Shown: positions 37,011-50,590, counted from the first letter of the stretch. The stretch is DNA of 64,000 bases from Monosporascus cannonballus (GCA_004154925.1 QJNS01000160.1:116294-180293), one strand, 5' to 3'. Program-made: numbers and translations. The notes: generated from the sequence alone by a model not told the origin.

Positions 37011-40000
37011 TAAATATTAACGCCGAGAACGCAAGGAGATTTTTGTAAAAGAACGTTTTTTGGAATTGCCAAAACGTTATTAAGAAAAAATAAACTAAGT
37101 TATCGCCCGTTTAATTTATTTTTAAAAATAAAAGGTTTTTTTTTTAGTTTAAAGAAAATAAAAATAATATAACGAAAATTATAATTGTTCAAAAAACTGG
37201 AAAAGTAAAAATGCCAGGATTAGGTTATTGTTAAGGTTTTTATAACCGTATTGGTTTTTTTCCGTTAATTCCGTAAATTAATTAAGTATCGGTAATATCG
37301 ATTAATCCGTTGAAAACATTAATTAGAATACGATTATTTTTAGTAGTTTCGTTATTGTTAATAAAAGTTCTTAATTGGCGTTAAACGTTAATAAAATCTT
37401 TGGTAGGTTTTAGATATTTTCGAAACCCGGGTAATTTCTTTTATTTAATTAGTTACTAAATAAATCTGTTTTATTTTTTTTATCGCAAAGTTTTTTTTCC
37501 TTTTATATTTATTCGTTTTTTATTTTTATATTACTTCATACCATATATATCTTGATTATATCAATTATTATTTTAAATAGAAAATAAACAGAATTAAATT
37601 TAATTTAATTTTATGTAAAGATTTTAATTAATAATTATTTTTAAAATTTTTTATCGATTTTATATAAAACCATATATTTAAAATCAAATTTCTTTATTAG
37701 GTTATTATGTTTAATTATTATTAGTAACGAAAAAGATATGTTCTGTTTTTCGAAAAATAGCGTTTTTGTAATTTGTTTTAATTTATAATATTTATTGATT
37801 TAATTATATATAAATCTTAATTTTATTTTTATTTTTTAATATATTTATTATAATTATTCTTACGAAAAATTATGTTAATATTAATTCAGGCGTTCTTAAA
37901 CATTTTTTGAATAGTTTTAAAATAAAACTAAAATTTACATTTAGTAATATTATTTTAATATAATCGTTAAAGCTGATATTATAAGTTAATTTAATAATAA
38001 GTAATTTTTTAATTTAATTATTACATTTATAATTAATATAATGTTAAAAAGAAACTTTTAAAAATTAATGTAATTTATTTATTTATTTATTTATTTAAGA
38101 TTTACATATATTTAATAATTTAACATTAGAATCGATTAATATTATTATGTTTTATTAAATTTTAAATATAAAAATTCATTTTTTACGTAAAATGATTTTT
38201 ATTAATAATTTGTATGTATTGAAAGTATTTTGAAAGAAAATATATGTTATTTATTTGATATATATATCTTTATAATATGGTAAAAAATAAAAGAATTTGA
38301 TAAATTAATTAATAATAATACAAATATAATTGTAATATACTTTTATTATTAAAGTCCTTGATATAAAAAGTTGAATAGTAAAATTAAATTCAATTAAATA
38401 TTATAATTACTTTATAATTAATAATAATGATAATTTTCCGTAACACTTTTATTGTTAAATTTTTATTTTAAAGAAAATTTCGTATTATTATATAATTCTT
38501 TTTACCGTTAAGATTATTTAAGGAAAAAAAATATATATTTAAGGGTATTACCCGAATCATCGTAATTTGTTATGGGCATAAGTATTTTTTTACAATAATA
38601 TTAAAAATTATATGATTAATTTTAATTATTTTTGTTTAAAGTCCGGCTGTTTGATTAAAATATTAATTTTATTATTTTTAAAATCTTTTTTATAAATAAT
38701 AATAAAATCAAAATTTGTTAATTTTTCCGCCTAATAAAATTATAGTTTGATAAACTTTTTATTCGTAATAAATTAGATAAAGTATTGATAATACGGATAA
38801 ACCTTAATTTAATATAAGTTTCTTTTTCGGAAATTCTTATATTTTTAAAATATTATAATAATAACAATTAGTCTTTATTTACATTACCATAGTAGAGTTA
38901 TAATTTGTTTAATTTATATAAAACGAATACAATAAGGTGAATTTATTTTAATTATTTCGTTATCCGATTTTTATATTTAACGCGTAATCCGAAATATTGC
39001 TTTTTAACTTAACAGAACGATTTAAATCATATACAATTAATATTATTTTATTAATTATTATATTTTTAATATTTGAACATTTTTTTCTATTTTAAACGTT
39101 TATTTAAATTTTATTATTTTTGTAAGATTTATTAAAGATATAATTATTTTATTAAAACTTTAAAAAAACATTTTAATAATTAATAAATTTGAAACATATT
39201 GAATTGTTCTAAATATAATTAGCGTTTATTATTTTGTAATTATAACGATTTTTAAAAATTTAATATAATATATGTTAAAATAATATTTTATTTTAAATAT
39301 TATATTTCTTATATAAAATTAAAACCTTTTTCCATTAATAAATAATATTGAATTTTAAAAAATCATAATATTACTAAAATATTAAATAACCAAAACATCG
39401 GGAATTTTTCGTAATATGTACTTAATATTTTATTACAAAATTATTATTATATGGGTAAATCTTGTTAGTATAATCAAATATTTAAATAATACGTATTTTA
39501 ATATGAAAACTATTTTGTATTTATATTTCTTTTTAATCCTAATCAAAATATATTTTTTTTAAAATTAAATATTTTTAATTATTTATTTTTATAAAATAAG
39601 TTTAGTATTTTTATAATTAAAAATAATAATATTCGGTTATTAATAATAATATTATTTAATTATTAATAATTAATTATAAATCGTAATTTTTTATATTTTT
39701 AATAAGAAAAATATTAGTAATTTATTCATAATAACGAACATTAAATTTATTTTTAACCGATTATTTAAATATGTTTTTATAATACGCAATTTATATTTGT
39801 TAAACTTATAAATAATGTAAAATTTTACTGAAAAAATCTTTTTAAGGATTATATTATAATTTGTATTAATTATATTTTAATAATTCTGAATTAAAACTTA
39901 TTTTGAAAAATTATCCGCATTTATAATATTATAATGATATATTAATTAAGTTTGTTAATTTTTAAAATTGTTATTTTAAATCGTTATTTAATTACTTTAA

Positions 40001-42572
40001 TTGAATTTTAATAATAATAATAAACTATAATAGTTTTTAAATATTGATTTTTTTAAATATTTTATTTTTTTTAAATAATAAAGTTTTTATCGTATTTGTA
40101 TGCCTATATTTGTTATTATTTTGAATCGAATATTAAGATTTTAATGTTTTATATCCGTTTTTAAAACATAAGGCGAATTTTATTTACTTAATTCTTTTAT
40201 TAATTAAATTATCCTATTAACGTATCTATAATAACTTTAACAATATATGGTATTTTTTAAATATAATAATATGGAAATTAAATTTTAATACCGTTTAAAA
40301 TAAAAATTTGGAAATAATTAATATTGCGCATAAGTTTTTTATTATGATAAATAAATTCTTAATTCTCTATATTTTCCATTGTATAAGCTTTTAACTTATA
40401 TTTCTAGGGCAATTTAAACTTATTAAATATATTTAATATAATAAAATTTCTGCTTAAAATTTCGTAATTCATTATTATAATATATTAATACCTTTCATTT
40501 TGTATATCAAAAATAATAAAGTTATTAACGGTTTTTATCGTTATATTTACAACCTTTTTTAAGAACTTTTTCTAAATCTTTTTAAATTCCGTTATTTCGC
40601 AATTTTAAATATGTAATCGTTTTTTAATTTTTATTTGAATTTATCAAACTTTATTTATATTTCCGTATTTAATACATTAAATTATTATATTTATTATTAA
40701 TACCGACATATTATTTTTTTAAATTATATTAATTATTTCTTATTTTATTATATTTCTTTCCATAATAAGTAAATTGGTTTTTTATGTTTCAATTACATTG
40801 TATTATACGTTATATTTATTATCATTTTACACTTTGCCTATGAATGAATATATTTTCTTTTAATAAATTATTTTTCGAAAAAGTTTTTAATAAAGATTAA
40901 TTAAAAATAAAAATTTATATGAATATTTTAAAAATAATTTCCCATTATCTGTTAAATTAATTGCTTTTCCGTCTGGTAATTATATTATTAATAATAATAG
41001 AAAAGGTTTTTTTACGGATATTAATTTTTTTTCGCGTTAAATTTCTATTTTAACTAATTATTAAATATTTCCTAAAATTATAGATGCAAAATATCAATAT
41101 TATTATTTAATTCTATTGGTATTTTTAATTTTATTTAAAATATCCAACTTTTTATAAAATTTACGGGTAATCTTTTTATAAATATATTATTTTTATTTTC
41201 ATGATCGGGATAATTTTGTTATCGACAATTTATCACGTATATTTTATTATATGAATTAAAAACTGCGAAATATATTTTTTTTATTTCATCCTGGTATTTA
41301 TATAATTATCCTTGTAATGACTTTTAATAAATTCGTAATATTTATTAAGTTACAATTTTGGTTTTTCGTATTTTAAATTGGATTTTTCGATATAAAAAGC
41401 CTCATACGTATTTAGACCGAATTAAATTAATAAAATTCATTCTGTTTTTATAATATTTTATTATTATTTGTTGGATATAAATTTCTAATTATTTTAATAG
41501 GATTTTTTAAAATACTTTATATTACGTAATTTTATATCTTATTTATTATATTTAAAATATTTAATTTATTTCTAGTTTTCCTTATAAGTAATTCTTAACT
41601 TTATAAATTTTAATTTTATATTATAAAAAATAGTATTATTTTTAAAAATGTTAATATCAACCGTATATAAAGATTTATTATTAATTTTTAATACTTTTAA
41701 AATATTATGTATATTACTGATTATCGGTTTTAACTACCATAATGTTATAATCCGATAAATAATTAAGCGGATTAAATTTAAAGTTTTTTTTTTATTTTTA
41801 AGCCGTCGGAAAACTTAATTATTTATATTTATTACCTTTAATTTAAATAAAATATTATTTGCATTTACGTATTGCCGTAATTAGATATTAATTCTTTTTA
41901 TTATAATTATTAGATTTATGATTTAACCTTTTTTCGTTTATTATTTTAAAAATATTTATTAATATTTATTTAAATTTTGAAAATATTTATTAATATTTAT
42001 GTATATTATTTATCATTATTTTAAATTTGTATTATTTTCGGTTGTCATTTTTCGATTAATTAAATAACTTATTTTCAGGAAATTATCAAAATAAGAATTC
42101 TATTTATAAAATAAATATAATAAGTTTAATAAGAAAATATCGGAAATATATTGGGTATTAAATTAAGAATAATTATATTTTAATCGAAATTTCGTTAAAA
42201 CATTTTAATTTTACAAAGTTTAAAAGATATTTCTGGTTTTTTGGTAAAGTTTCATTAAATAATTTAATTTATTCGAAAATACTTTTTAATTTCGAAATCC
42301 TTTTTTTAAGCTTTTTATAATTGGTTCAAAAAAACGTTATAAAGTTATTATTGTTTGTTTAAGTTAAACGATACCTTTATTTATAGTATTCAAATGTCGA
42401 AAGTTTTCTTCAGGAAAAAAATAAAGTTTTTCATTTTCTTTCTTAGATTTTATTTTAATATCCGGGTTATTAAGGACTTGGTAAGTGGGTTATACGAGTT
42501 GCTTATTTGTAAATCTAGTGTTAACGATATTATTTAAAATTTAATAATATTATTATATAAAGGTTTATAGAG

Positions 42573-42949
42573 TATAACGGTTAAACGATTTAATTAATTA
42601 TTAAACATTAGTTATACGGGTTTATATTAATATGAAGATTTTAAGAAATTACGTAATATATAAAATAATATATTACGTTTCGGAATATTAAGGGTATTTT
42701 AAATAACGAATTATTATTATAAGCTAATATTATTTAAATTATAGAAGTAATAAGCGTATATATTTTAGTTTTGGCATCACTGTTTATTTTTATTTAATTT
42801 TGTTCAGCGAGGTTTTATTAAATAAATGCTTTGTATTAATTATTTATATTTAGCAAATCTTTGCTGAACATCCGTTACGTAACCGGGGAGGTGGTCCGTA
42901 TTATCCTTGTTGACCGTTTCCTGAGGCCGAAGCCTGTTAGATCGTAACA
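42573..42949 (-). repeat. Right LTR of the E/G tandem (377 bp)
   Basis: TATAACGGTT...GATCGTAACA. Its last five bases, TAACA, are duplicated after element D. The outermost ~90 bases keep GGGGAGGTGGTCC and CCTGAGGCCGAAGCC with little RIP. Confidence 0.9.
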
Positions 42950-42957
42950 TGTTACGA
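42942..42957. other. Perfect palindromic junction of two divergent LTR elements
   Basis: TCGTAACATGTTACGA joins the right end of the tandem's LTR to the left end of D's LTR with no spacer. It arises because D's target duplication is itself the terminal TAACA of the older LTR. Confidence 0.9.
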
Positions 42958-43324
42958 CCCGACAAGCTCCGGTCTCAAGAAACGGTCAGGCAGGGAGCAT
43001 ACGGGCCACCTCCCGGGTTACTTAACGGTAATTACTGCCAAGCCAGTGATTATTAATAATTAAAGGTAATCCCATGTAATCGTAATAATTATTAACGGCG
43101 TAATTACAAATAATTAAATTTATAAACATAAGAATATATAGGTTTATTATTTTCATAATTTAAGTAATTTTAATTTGTAATATAATATCGTTATTTAAGG
43201 TTTTCTTAAAATTCCGAAACGTAATATATTATTATATTTATTACTTAGATTTTTACGATATTTCTGTTAACAAAAATCCGTTAACTTAAGGTTTAATAAT
43301 TAGTTAAACCGCATAATTATTATA
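42950..43324 (+). repeat. 5' LTR of element D (375 bp)
   Basis: TGTTACGACC...TTATTATA. The first 100 bases are almost free of RIP (GCATACGGGCCACCTCCCGG is intact); the rest is heavily mutated. Confidence 0.93.
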
Positions 43325-46300
43325 TGTTATAAGTTTTTATTTAATAATATTATTAAATTTTAAGCAATATTTAATACTGTTAAAATATTAATAAATATTT
43401 AAAAAGTTTTTATTTAATATTTTTCAGCTTAAATCCGGAAATTAAAAAAGAAATTCGATCATTTACGATTATGCCATTTACCTAAACCTTTTTTATTCGC
43501 ATAAAGCCAAAAAGACCAGAACTTTACGATAAAAAAAATAACTTTTAAACCGTATTAATTTAGATATAAATTTATTTCCGTTTTTTAAACGTTAATAACC
43601 TACCAGATATAGTCTTAATAATAAAAGTATATTTAACGGAAAATGCGGTTAATTAATTTGAATTTATTATAAAAAATATTTAGAAATAAAAAAATTAAAT
43701 AAAAAGGATTTGAATAATAAGAATTTTTTATTTTATATAAATTTTAAAAATAAAATACGCGTAAATTTCGGGAATCTCGATAAAAAATAATTTACGGGTT
43801 AATAACTTTTGTAATTCCGATAAAAAGGATTTATATCTAAATATGCCGTAATTTTCAAAAATTACGTAATTAAGGCCGGATAAAGAAATAACGAAACCGG
43901 TATTTTTATTAATATGTTTTATAAACAATTAAAAAATGATATAAAATATAAAATTATGCGGATTAAACGATTAATTACTTAAAACCGGTATAGTATAAAA
44001 GTAATTAAGATTAGTAATTAATAGTTTAAGAAAAAATAAGACAAAAAGATAATATGTTTTACGTTCGGAATATAATTAGTTTAACTAAAGGAAAAAAAAA
44101 GACGTACTGTTTATTTCTTATAAAACGGCGTTAAAACTTATGGAATTCGGCATTACTTATTAACGAAATAGGAAGTAAATAAAGTGCTTTAATTATAATA
44201 AAATAAGATATAAAGTTTATAAATATAGAGAATTTAAGAAATTATAATAAAATAATTAAATTTTTATCTCGGAAAGATAATCTAGGAATAATTAAGAAAA
44301 TAATAATAACGTTATAAATAATTTAAATTAAATATATATTAAGTTTATAACCAAAAATTAATAAGGATTATTACGATAAAAGATTTAACGAAAAATATAA
44401 AAAGTTAAAAAACTAATGTAATAAATATTGCAAATATAATAAAAAGTTTTATAAGATAATTACGTAAAGATTAAAACTAGACGGAAAAAACTTGTTTTAA
44501 AAATTTTAATTAATACGGCAAAAGGTACGTTATATATTGTCGACAACGAGAATATCCCGATTACCAAAAATGGAAATAATAAATTTATAAATAAATTACT
44601 TATATATATTATAAGAGATTTAATTTTTTAAATCGTACCGAAAATAATAAGGACGATAAGTAATAATATCGATAATTTCGAATTATAAACCCGGAAAATA
44701 TTTAATAATTAGTTAAAGAAGAAAGATAATCCGAAAAAAATGATATTCGTAAAAAACCATTTTTATTATTATAAATAATATAAATATTAAACGGAAAATA
44801 AATTAATTTAACGTATAGTAAAAAAGAATTATTATAAAATTATTACCGATTTTTATTTTAAATTAGTATTTATTACGGATTCCTTTTAAAAAAAGGTTAT
44901 TAAAAAACAAATACGTTGGTTTATCAAAAACTTTTAAAACAATAATTAGGATGACGTATAATGGGATATAATTCTAAATATAAAAAAGTAATTTATTCGA
45001 TAAAAAGAAAAATTATAAAAAAAATAGAAATAATTAATACGGTTTAAAGGAATAATATGCCGACAATAAAAATAAATATAATAGCTTAATGCGTTAAACG
45101 AAAAAATATAAAAAAGGTTTAATAAATTCGAATAGGAATTAAAAGAAAAAGGTTATTTATAAAAAAGCTGTAAAATAACGAAACCTAGAGAAATTAAAGG
45201 GAATTTCCGAAAAAGACTTTAAATGTAATAATAAGAAATTTTAACGGTTTAATTATTTTCGATATACGAATTAAAATATATTAATATACCGTAATAATGG
45301 ATTGCGGAATTTTAAGCGGAAATTATATTATACCGGATATAGTTAATAAGTTTAAATTATTATAAAGATATAAATTAAAACCTTATATAATAACAAATAC
45401 CGAAAGTTAGAAATTTGTTTACAAGAACGGAAAAATTATATGCAAAATTAATTATTTTAAAATTTTTATTAAAAAATAAGATTATATAATTAATTTCGAT
45501 ATTACTTTATTTGGGAATTACGATATAATTTTAAGATTTTTATGAATACGTTAACATAAAATTATAATTAATAAAAAAATTATTTAAATAACATTTATTT
45601 TATATTTTATTAACGAACAAAAAAAAGAAAAATTAAAATTTTAATATTTAATTAATAATAATAATAAATATAAGCATAACGATATAACAAATATTGTGTT
45701 ACCTAAGCGAGCAGAATATTAGAAAAAAAATTAATATTAAAAAATATAACTTATTATTAGAATAATTAAAGCGAAATTAAAATAATTAAATAATGATTTA
45801 AAATAATAAGAATAATAGCCTTAAAAGCTAAAGAATTTAATTAATATATTATTATAAAATTATAGATATAAATTGGTTTTTACAAAAAGGTTTAATAAGA
45901 AATTATTAGAATATAACGAATAAGATTATAAAATAATTTTTAAAAAAGGATTTTTGACAAGGTTTTACCTTATTTATAACTTTAATAAAAACGAATTATG
46001 TATTTTTAAAAAATACCTGAAAAATCGGCTATGAAAAAGATAAATTCGATTTTCGAAATTATTAATAAAACATTTAATATTTTTCGTATTTAAAAAAATA
46101 AAAATTTACGACTTATAATTAATTATTTATAATTAAACGATATTATGATTAAAATTTAAATATTATTATTTTTAATTGCGGAAATAGAAAACTGATTTTA
46201 CGGTATTAAATAATTTATAATATTTAATTTTAAAGATAAATATAACCTTATTAGCATTAAAAAAAGGTAAAAAATAACTTTTAGGACGGAATACGAATTA

Positions 46301-46926
46301 TTCAAGTATTTAATTACATTAATAAAATTTACGAACGTATTAATAACTTCTTAATGAATAGTTAATTACGTATTACGAAAATGCGTTAATATTTTCGTTA
46401 TTTGTTATTTCGATAATATTTTTATTTTTTATAGAAATAAAAAAGTATACGTAAAATACGTTTATAAAGCTTTTTAAATTTTATAAAACGTAAGGATATT
46501 TATTAATATAAAGAAAAGTTAATTCCATATATAGAAAATAAAATATTTGGGATATATTATTATTTTAGGACATATTAAGATATATTTTAAGAAAAACTTT
46601 ATAATTATAAAATAACAGATATTCACGATAGTTAAAAAGGTATAAATATTTCTTAAATTCCTTAATTATTATAAGAAGTTCATTCGAAATTTTAATAAAA
46701 TAATTATACCTTTAATAAATTTTACGAAAAGTTTTTTAAATAAACGTTATATATAAAAAAGGTATTTTAGGAAATTAAGAATATAATTATGAGCTAATTA
46801 ATATTAATTATATGTAATTTAAACCGCCTTTTTAAATTAGAAACCGATAATTGAGATTATGCGTTAACCGTAATAATTAGATAACGAAATAATTAAGGCA
46901 AATTATACCTTATTGTATTTTTTTCA

Positions 46927-47200
46927 TATAAGTTAAAAGGAGCCGACTTTAATTACGGTATTCCAAATAAAAAGTTTATAGCCATTATTATGGGTTTTCG
47001 AAAATTTAGATATATTTTAAAAGAAAACCTATATTAGGTTAAGGTTTATACGGATTATTAAAATCTTACCCGATTTATTATAACTAGGGAACTTATAGGA
47101 CGATAATTAAAATATGTGGAAAAATTAGCGAATTTCGACTTCGTTATTATCCATAAAAAAATTAAACGATAGCAAAGGAAATACTTTAAGCAAACGACCA
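46927..47200 (+). pseudogene. RNase H domain remnant of element D pol
   Basis: The frame from 46927 reads Y-K-L-K-G-A-D-F-N-Y-G-I-P, then K-F-I-A-I-I, V-Y-T-D-Y at 47044-47058, G-R-Q-L-K-Y-V-E-K-L and F-D-F-V-I-I-H-K-K. After a one-base frameshift near 47170 it reads G-N-T-L-S-K-R-P. This is the characteristic Ty3/gypsy RNase H order, including the T-D-H motif (H changed to Y by RIP). Stops at Gln positions show it is dead. The domain degrades RNA in the RNA-DNA hybrid during reverse transcription. Confidence 0.85.
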
Positions 47201-49281
47201 AGTTTCGAAAAAGAATTAGTTAAAATTAATTATATAATTTTTGATATTATTATAAAAAGATATTTACGTTTACGACAGATTACGATAATTCGGGTAATAG
47301 TTAATAATATAATAACAATTTTTTAAAAAACCCAAAAATAAACAAGATGCAAGTTTTAAAAAAATAACAGAAATGTATAATACGAAAAATTTACGAATAT
47401 TAGTTATATAGATATTTAGAGATTTACAAAACTTTAAAAAGATTTTAACGTATATATTCCTTTTCTAAAAGAAATTAATAATATAAAATTTTATACCGCA
47501 ATACGATATTTACGTTAAAACAAAGATTCGACGATACAAACCATACGGAAAATTACAGTTATTATTAATCGTAAAACGATTATAATATTTAATTATATTT
47601 AGTCTTATTATTAAGTTTTTTATATCAAAAAATCTAATTACAAAAATATATTACAATAATATTTTTATAATTATCGATCGATTTAGGAAGCTTTCCCCTT
47701 TTATATTATATAACAAAAATATAAATGCCAAATATTTAATATATATTTTTTTGAGATATATTTATAATATATACGAATTATTAATAAATATTATATCAAA
47801 TTAAGGATTAATATTTGTATTTAAGTTTTAATAAGGCTTTATAATACAAATCGGCCTATATTACAAATTATTTAACGTATTTAAACTATAAACAAATAAA
47901 TAAATAAAATGAATAAATTAAAATTTGAAAAATTACTTCCGATATTATATTAAATATAAATACAATAAAGAAATTAAGAAATTATTAAGTGCATAACTAG
48001 CTTATAATATTAGCTATTACGAAAGTATTAAGATAATATTTACGAACGCAAATTTTGGTTTTATTTCAGAAATTTATAAAAAAGTACGTAACGATAATTT
48101 AATTAATATCAAAATAATTTTTATATTAAAATAATTATGGTAATTATATAAAGAAAAACACATAAAATTAAAATTTGTACGGAATTAAATGAGTAAAGAA
48201 TATAATGAAAAAACATTAAAAATTTTAATTTTCGGAAAAAGAGAAATAATTTTTTTCGTTATTAAAAATATTTAAATAAAGCGACCTAATAAAAAATTCG
48301 ATTTTAAATATATTGGTCTATATAAATTTGTTAAAGAAATCTTAAAAACTATTTCTTAATTAAAACTTTTACCAAAAGCTAAACTCCATTTAGTTTTTTG
48401 CGTTTTCTTTACTTAAATTAATACCAAATATAATTAAAATATATACCGCATAAATTAATATAAAAATAGAAAATAAATAGGCATACGAAATAAAAAAAAT
48501 CCTCGACATACGAAAACAAAATAAATTTACTTCATACTCAATTAAATGGAAAGAATATCCAAATTCCGAAAAAATTTGGGAACCCGCTAAAAACCTTATT
48601 AACGCCTAACGTTTATTAAAAAGCTTTTACTAATAACGACGGACACGTCCCAATTAATAGCCAACTAGTCGGTAGCCGAGATATCGGGCTAACCAACCGC
48701 GATATATATTAACGTAATAGCTGTAACGGCAGCCTTCAACTATTTTTATTCTTAATGTTTTTGTTTTTTTAATTTGTTTAACGATTAAAGCCCATATTAT
48801 ATTATAATAACGCGTTTTAACTAAATTCACGCCTATTATTTATATAAATAAACAAAACGAAAAAAAATTATTTATTTTTTCCTAATATTTACTTTAAGCC
48901 TTAAAATAAAGCTACTAAAACTTTAATAATTATTTTTCGGTAAACGTTTTTCCGCGTTTTATGTATTAATATTCGTAACGAATATTTTATAAGGAAAAAA
49001 TAAGTACGCCGGTACCATTATAAAATCGATTTTAATTAACATATTCCTTATACCTTAAAACCTTTTTTATTATTTTATATTTTATGTTTTTCAAAAAATA
49101 ATAAAAGCAAAACATAATTTCGTCACCGAATTCATTAAACGCTTTTATAAGGTTAACATAACAAACAGAAGAAAAACGAAGAATAGGACGAATTTTGGAA
49201 ATGTAAAATAACACAATTAATAATAAAAAAAGGTTATTTACCAAACGAAAAAAAAGAAAAAAAAATTTAAAAGCAAAATTT

Positions 49282-49298
49282 AAAAAGGGGAGAAATCG
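49282..49298 (+). other. Polypurine tract of element D
   Basis: AAAAAGGGGAGAAATCG directly before the 3' LTR, the best-kept version of the primer tract in the family. Confidence 0.65.
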
Positions 49299-49673
49299 TG
49301 TTACAACCCGACAAATTCCGGTTTCATAAAACGGTTAAGCAGGGAGCATACAGGCCACCTCCCGGGTTACGTAACGGTAATTACTGTTAAGCCAGTAATT
49401 ATTAATAATTAAAAATAATCCCAAATAATTATAATTACTATTAACCGCGTAATTACGAATAATTAAGCCAAAAAAGATAAAGATATATACGCTTATTATT
49501 TCCATAATTTAAATACCTTCAGCTTGCAATATAATATCGTTACTTAAGGTACTTTTGGAATTACGAAATATAACATATTATTATATCTATTGCTTAGATT
49601 CCCACGATACTCCTGCTAACATAAACCCGTCGACTTAAGGTTTAATAGTTGGTTAAACCGCATAGCCGTCACA
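49299..49673 (+). repeat. 3' LTR of element D (375 bp)
   Basis: TGTTACAACC...GCCGTCACA, the best-preserved full LTR of this subfamily in the window. It is followed by TAACA (D's duplication) and CAAGG (the tandem's duplication). Confidence 0.95.
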
Positions 49674-49683
49674 TAACACAAGG
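49674..49683. repeat. Stacked target duplications: TAACA (D) then CAAGG (E/G tandem)
   Basis: 49674-49678 repeats 42945-42949; 49679-49683 repeats 23377-23381. Their order shows that D inserted after the tandem was in place. Confidence 0.88.
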
Positions 49684-50590
49684 TTCCAAAAAACGAGTTG
49701 CAAGCTTGTTTAAGTTGCGAGCTTTTGTAATACTTTATTTTTTTATTCTTATATTAAATTTAAAATTAAATTTATTATATTATTAAAAATATGTATATAA
49801 TTAAAATTATTTTGTATTATTTATATTATTTCTGTATTATATTTATAATATAAATTTAATTTATAAATATAAACATTGTATTGATATTTTATTATTATAA
49901 TATACATCTAAATACATATGAATATATATATTAATTAATAGTTGAATTTATATTATAAAAGTTGTAATTTCATATTATTTTAATAAATATTATAAAAGGT
50001 TGTAATATCTTTAGTTTTTAAAAAGAAATTTAACATTATAAATAATCAATAAATTATATTGTAATTTGCATTATATAAAAATATTCAAATACCATTTTAA
50101 TACTTATAAATTAAATAAATAATTAAATAAATATCTTATATATTTATTCAAAGCCTTACTTCGTTTAAAAAACCTATAAAGAAAAGTAATATCATGATAA
50201 TTATAGCCGAATTATATTTCTTTTATACACAAACCATTATGTAATAAATATTTATTATTTTTTAGTTATTTCAATATTTAAAAAAAATCACTTTTATACG
50301 AAATTAACTTAATTAATAAATATATAATATTTAAATATTTATAATTAAACAGTAAAATAAAGGAGCTCTTATATTAATATTATGTTAATTTATTATAATA
50401 TTTTAATTATACAGCTTTATGTTGCTAAAATATTTAATTACGTTGTGTAATACTCAAAACATTCTAAATAATAAATTATTATAATAACTTATTGGTATTT
50501 AGCAATATATAAAATAACCAATAGAGTATATTGTTTACGGCTTAAAGTATGGAAAAGGTTTAAACCTTGGAACGCTTTTAGTTCCCTGAG
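49684..50590. other. A+T-rich spacer between D and the large class II element
   Basis: About 900 bp, strongly A+T-rich but with CpA and TpG still present, so not obviously RIP-shaped. A short local repeat, GTTGCAAGCTTGTTTAAGTTGCGAGCTT, lies at its left end (about 49699-49726, written here in two overlapping parts only as one run of related GTTGC-AGCTT blocks). I see no gene. Confidence 0.5.

Larger units (their letters stand above)
23382..42949 (-). mobile_element. E/G tandem: two Ty3/gypsy units sharing a central LTR, interrupted by element F
   Basis: Order on the + strand: LTR 23382-23759, internal E 23760-29876, LTR 29877-30112 plus 36869-37010 (split by F), internal G 37011-42572, LTR 42573-42949. 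All parts are on the minus strand and the three LTRs share one U3 type. Lengths are 378, 378 and 377 bp. CAAGG flanks the whole array, so it behaves as one insertion enlarged by unequal LTR-LTR recombination. Unit G lacks about 308 bp next to the central LTR, joined at a GTAAC microhomology. Both internals are heavily RIP-mutated pol sequence colinear with C on the same strand. Confidence 0.87.
42950..49673 (+). mobile_element. Element D: full-length Ty3/gypsy LTR retrotransposon at the edge of the E/G tandem
   Basis: This 6724-bp plus-strand element has 375-bp LTRs at both ends and TAACA duplicated at 42945-42949 and 49674-49678. Internal landmarks: retropepsin-like D-C-G at 45300-45308 followed by I-L-S-G-N-Y-I-I-P; reverse transcriptase box read F-D-N-I-F-I-F from 46409; the clearest RNase H in the window from 46927; integrase region about 47500-47750; purine tract 49282-49298. 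Frames are broken by TAA/TAG where Gln or Trp would be expected and by at least one frameshift near 47170. U3 type as in A. Confidence 0.95.

Noticed and set aside
42355..42537. Plus-strand frame at 42355-42537, and minus-strand frames at 31312-31506, 43728-43928 and 49032-49244
   Set aside because: Each is antisense to the coding direction of the retroelement that contains it.
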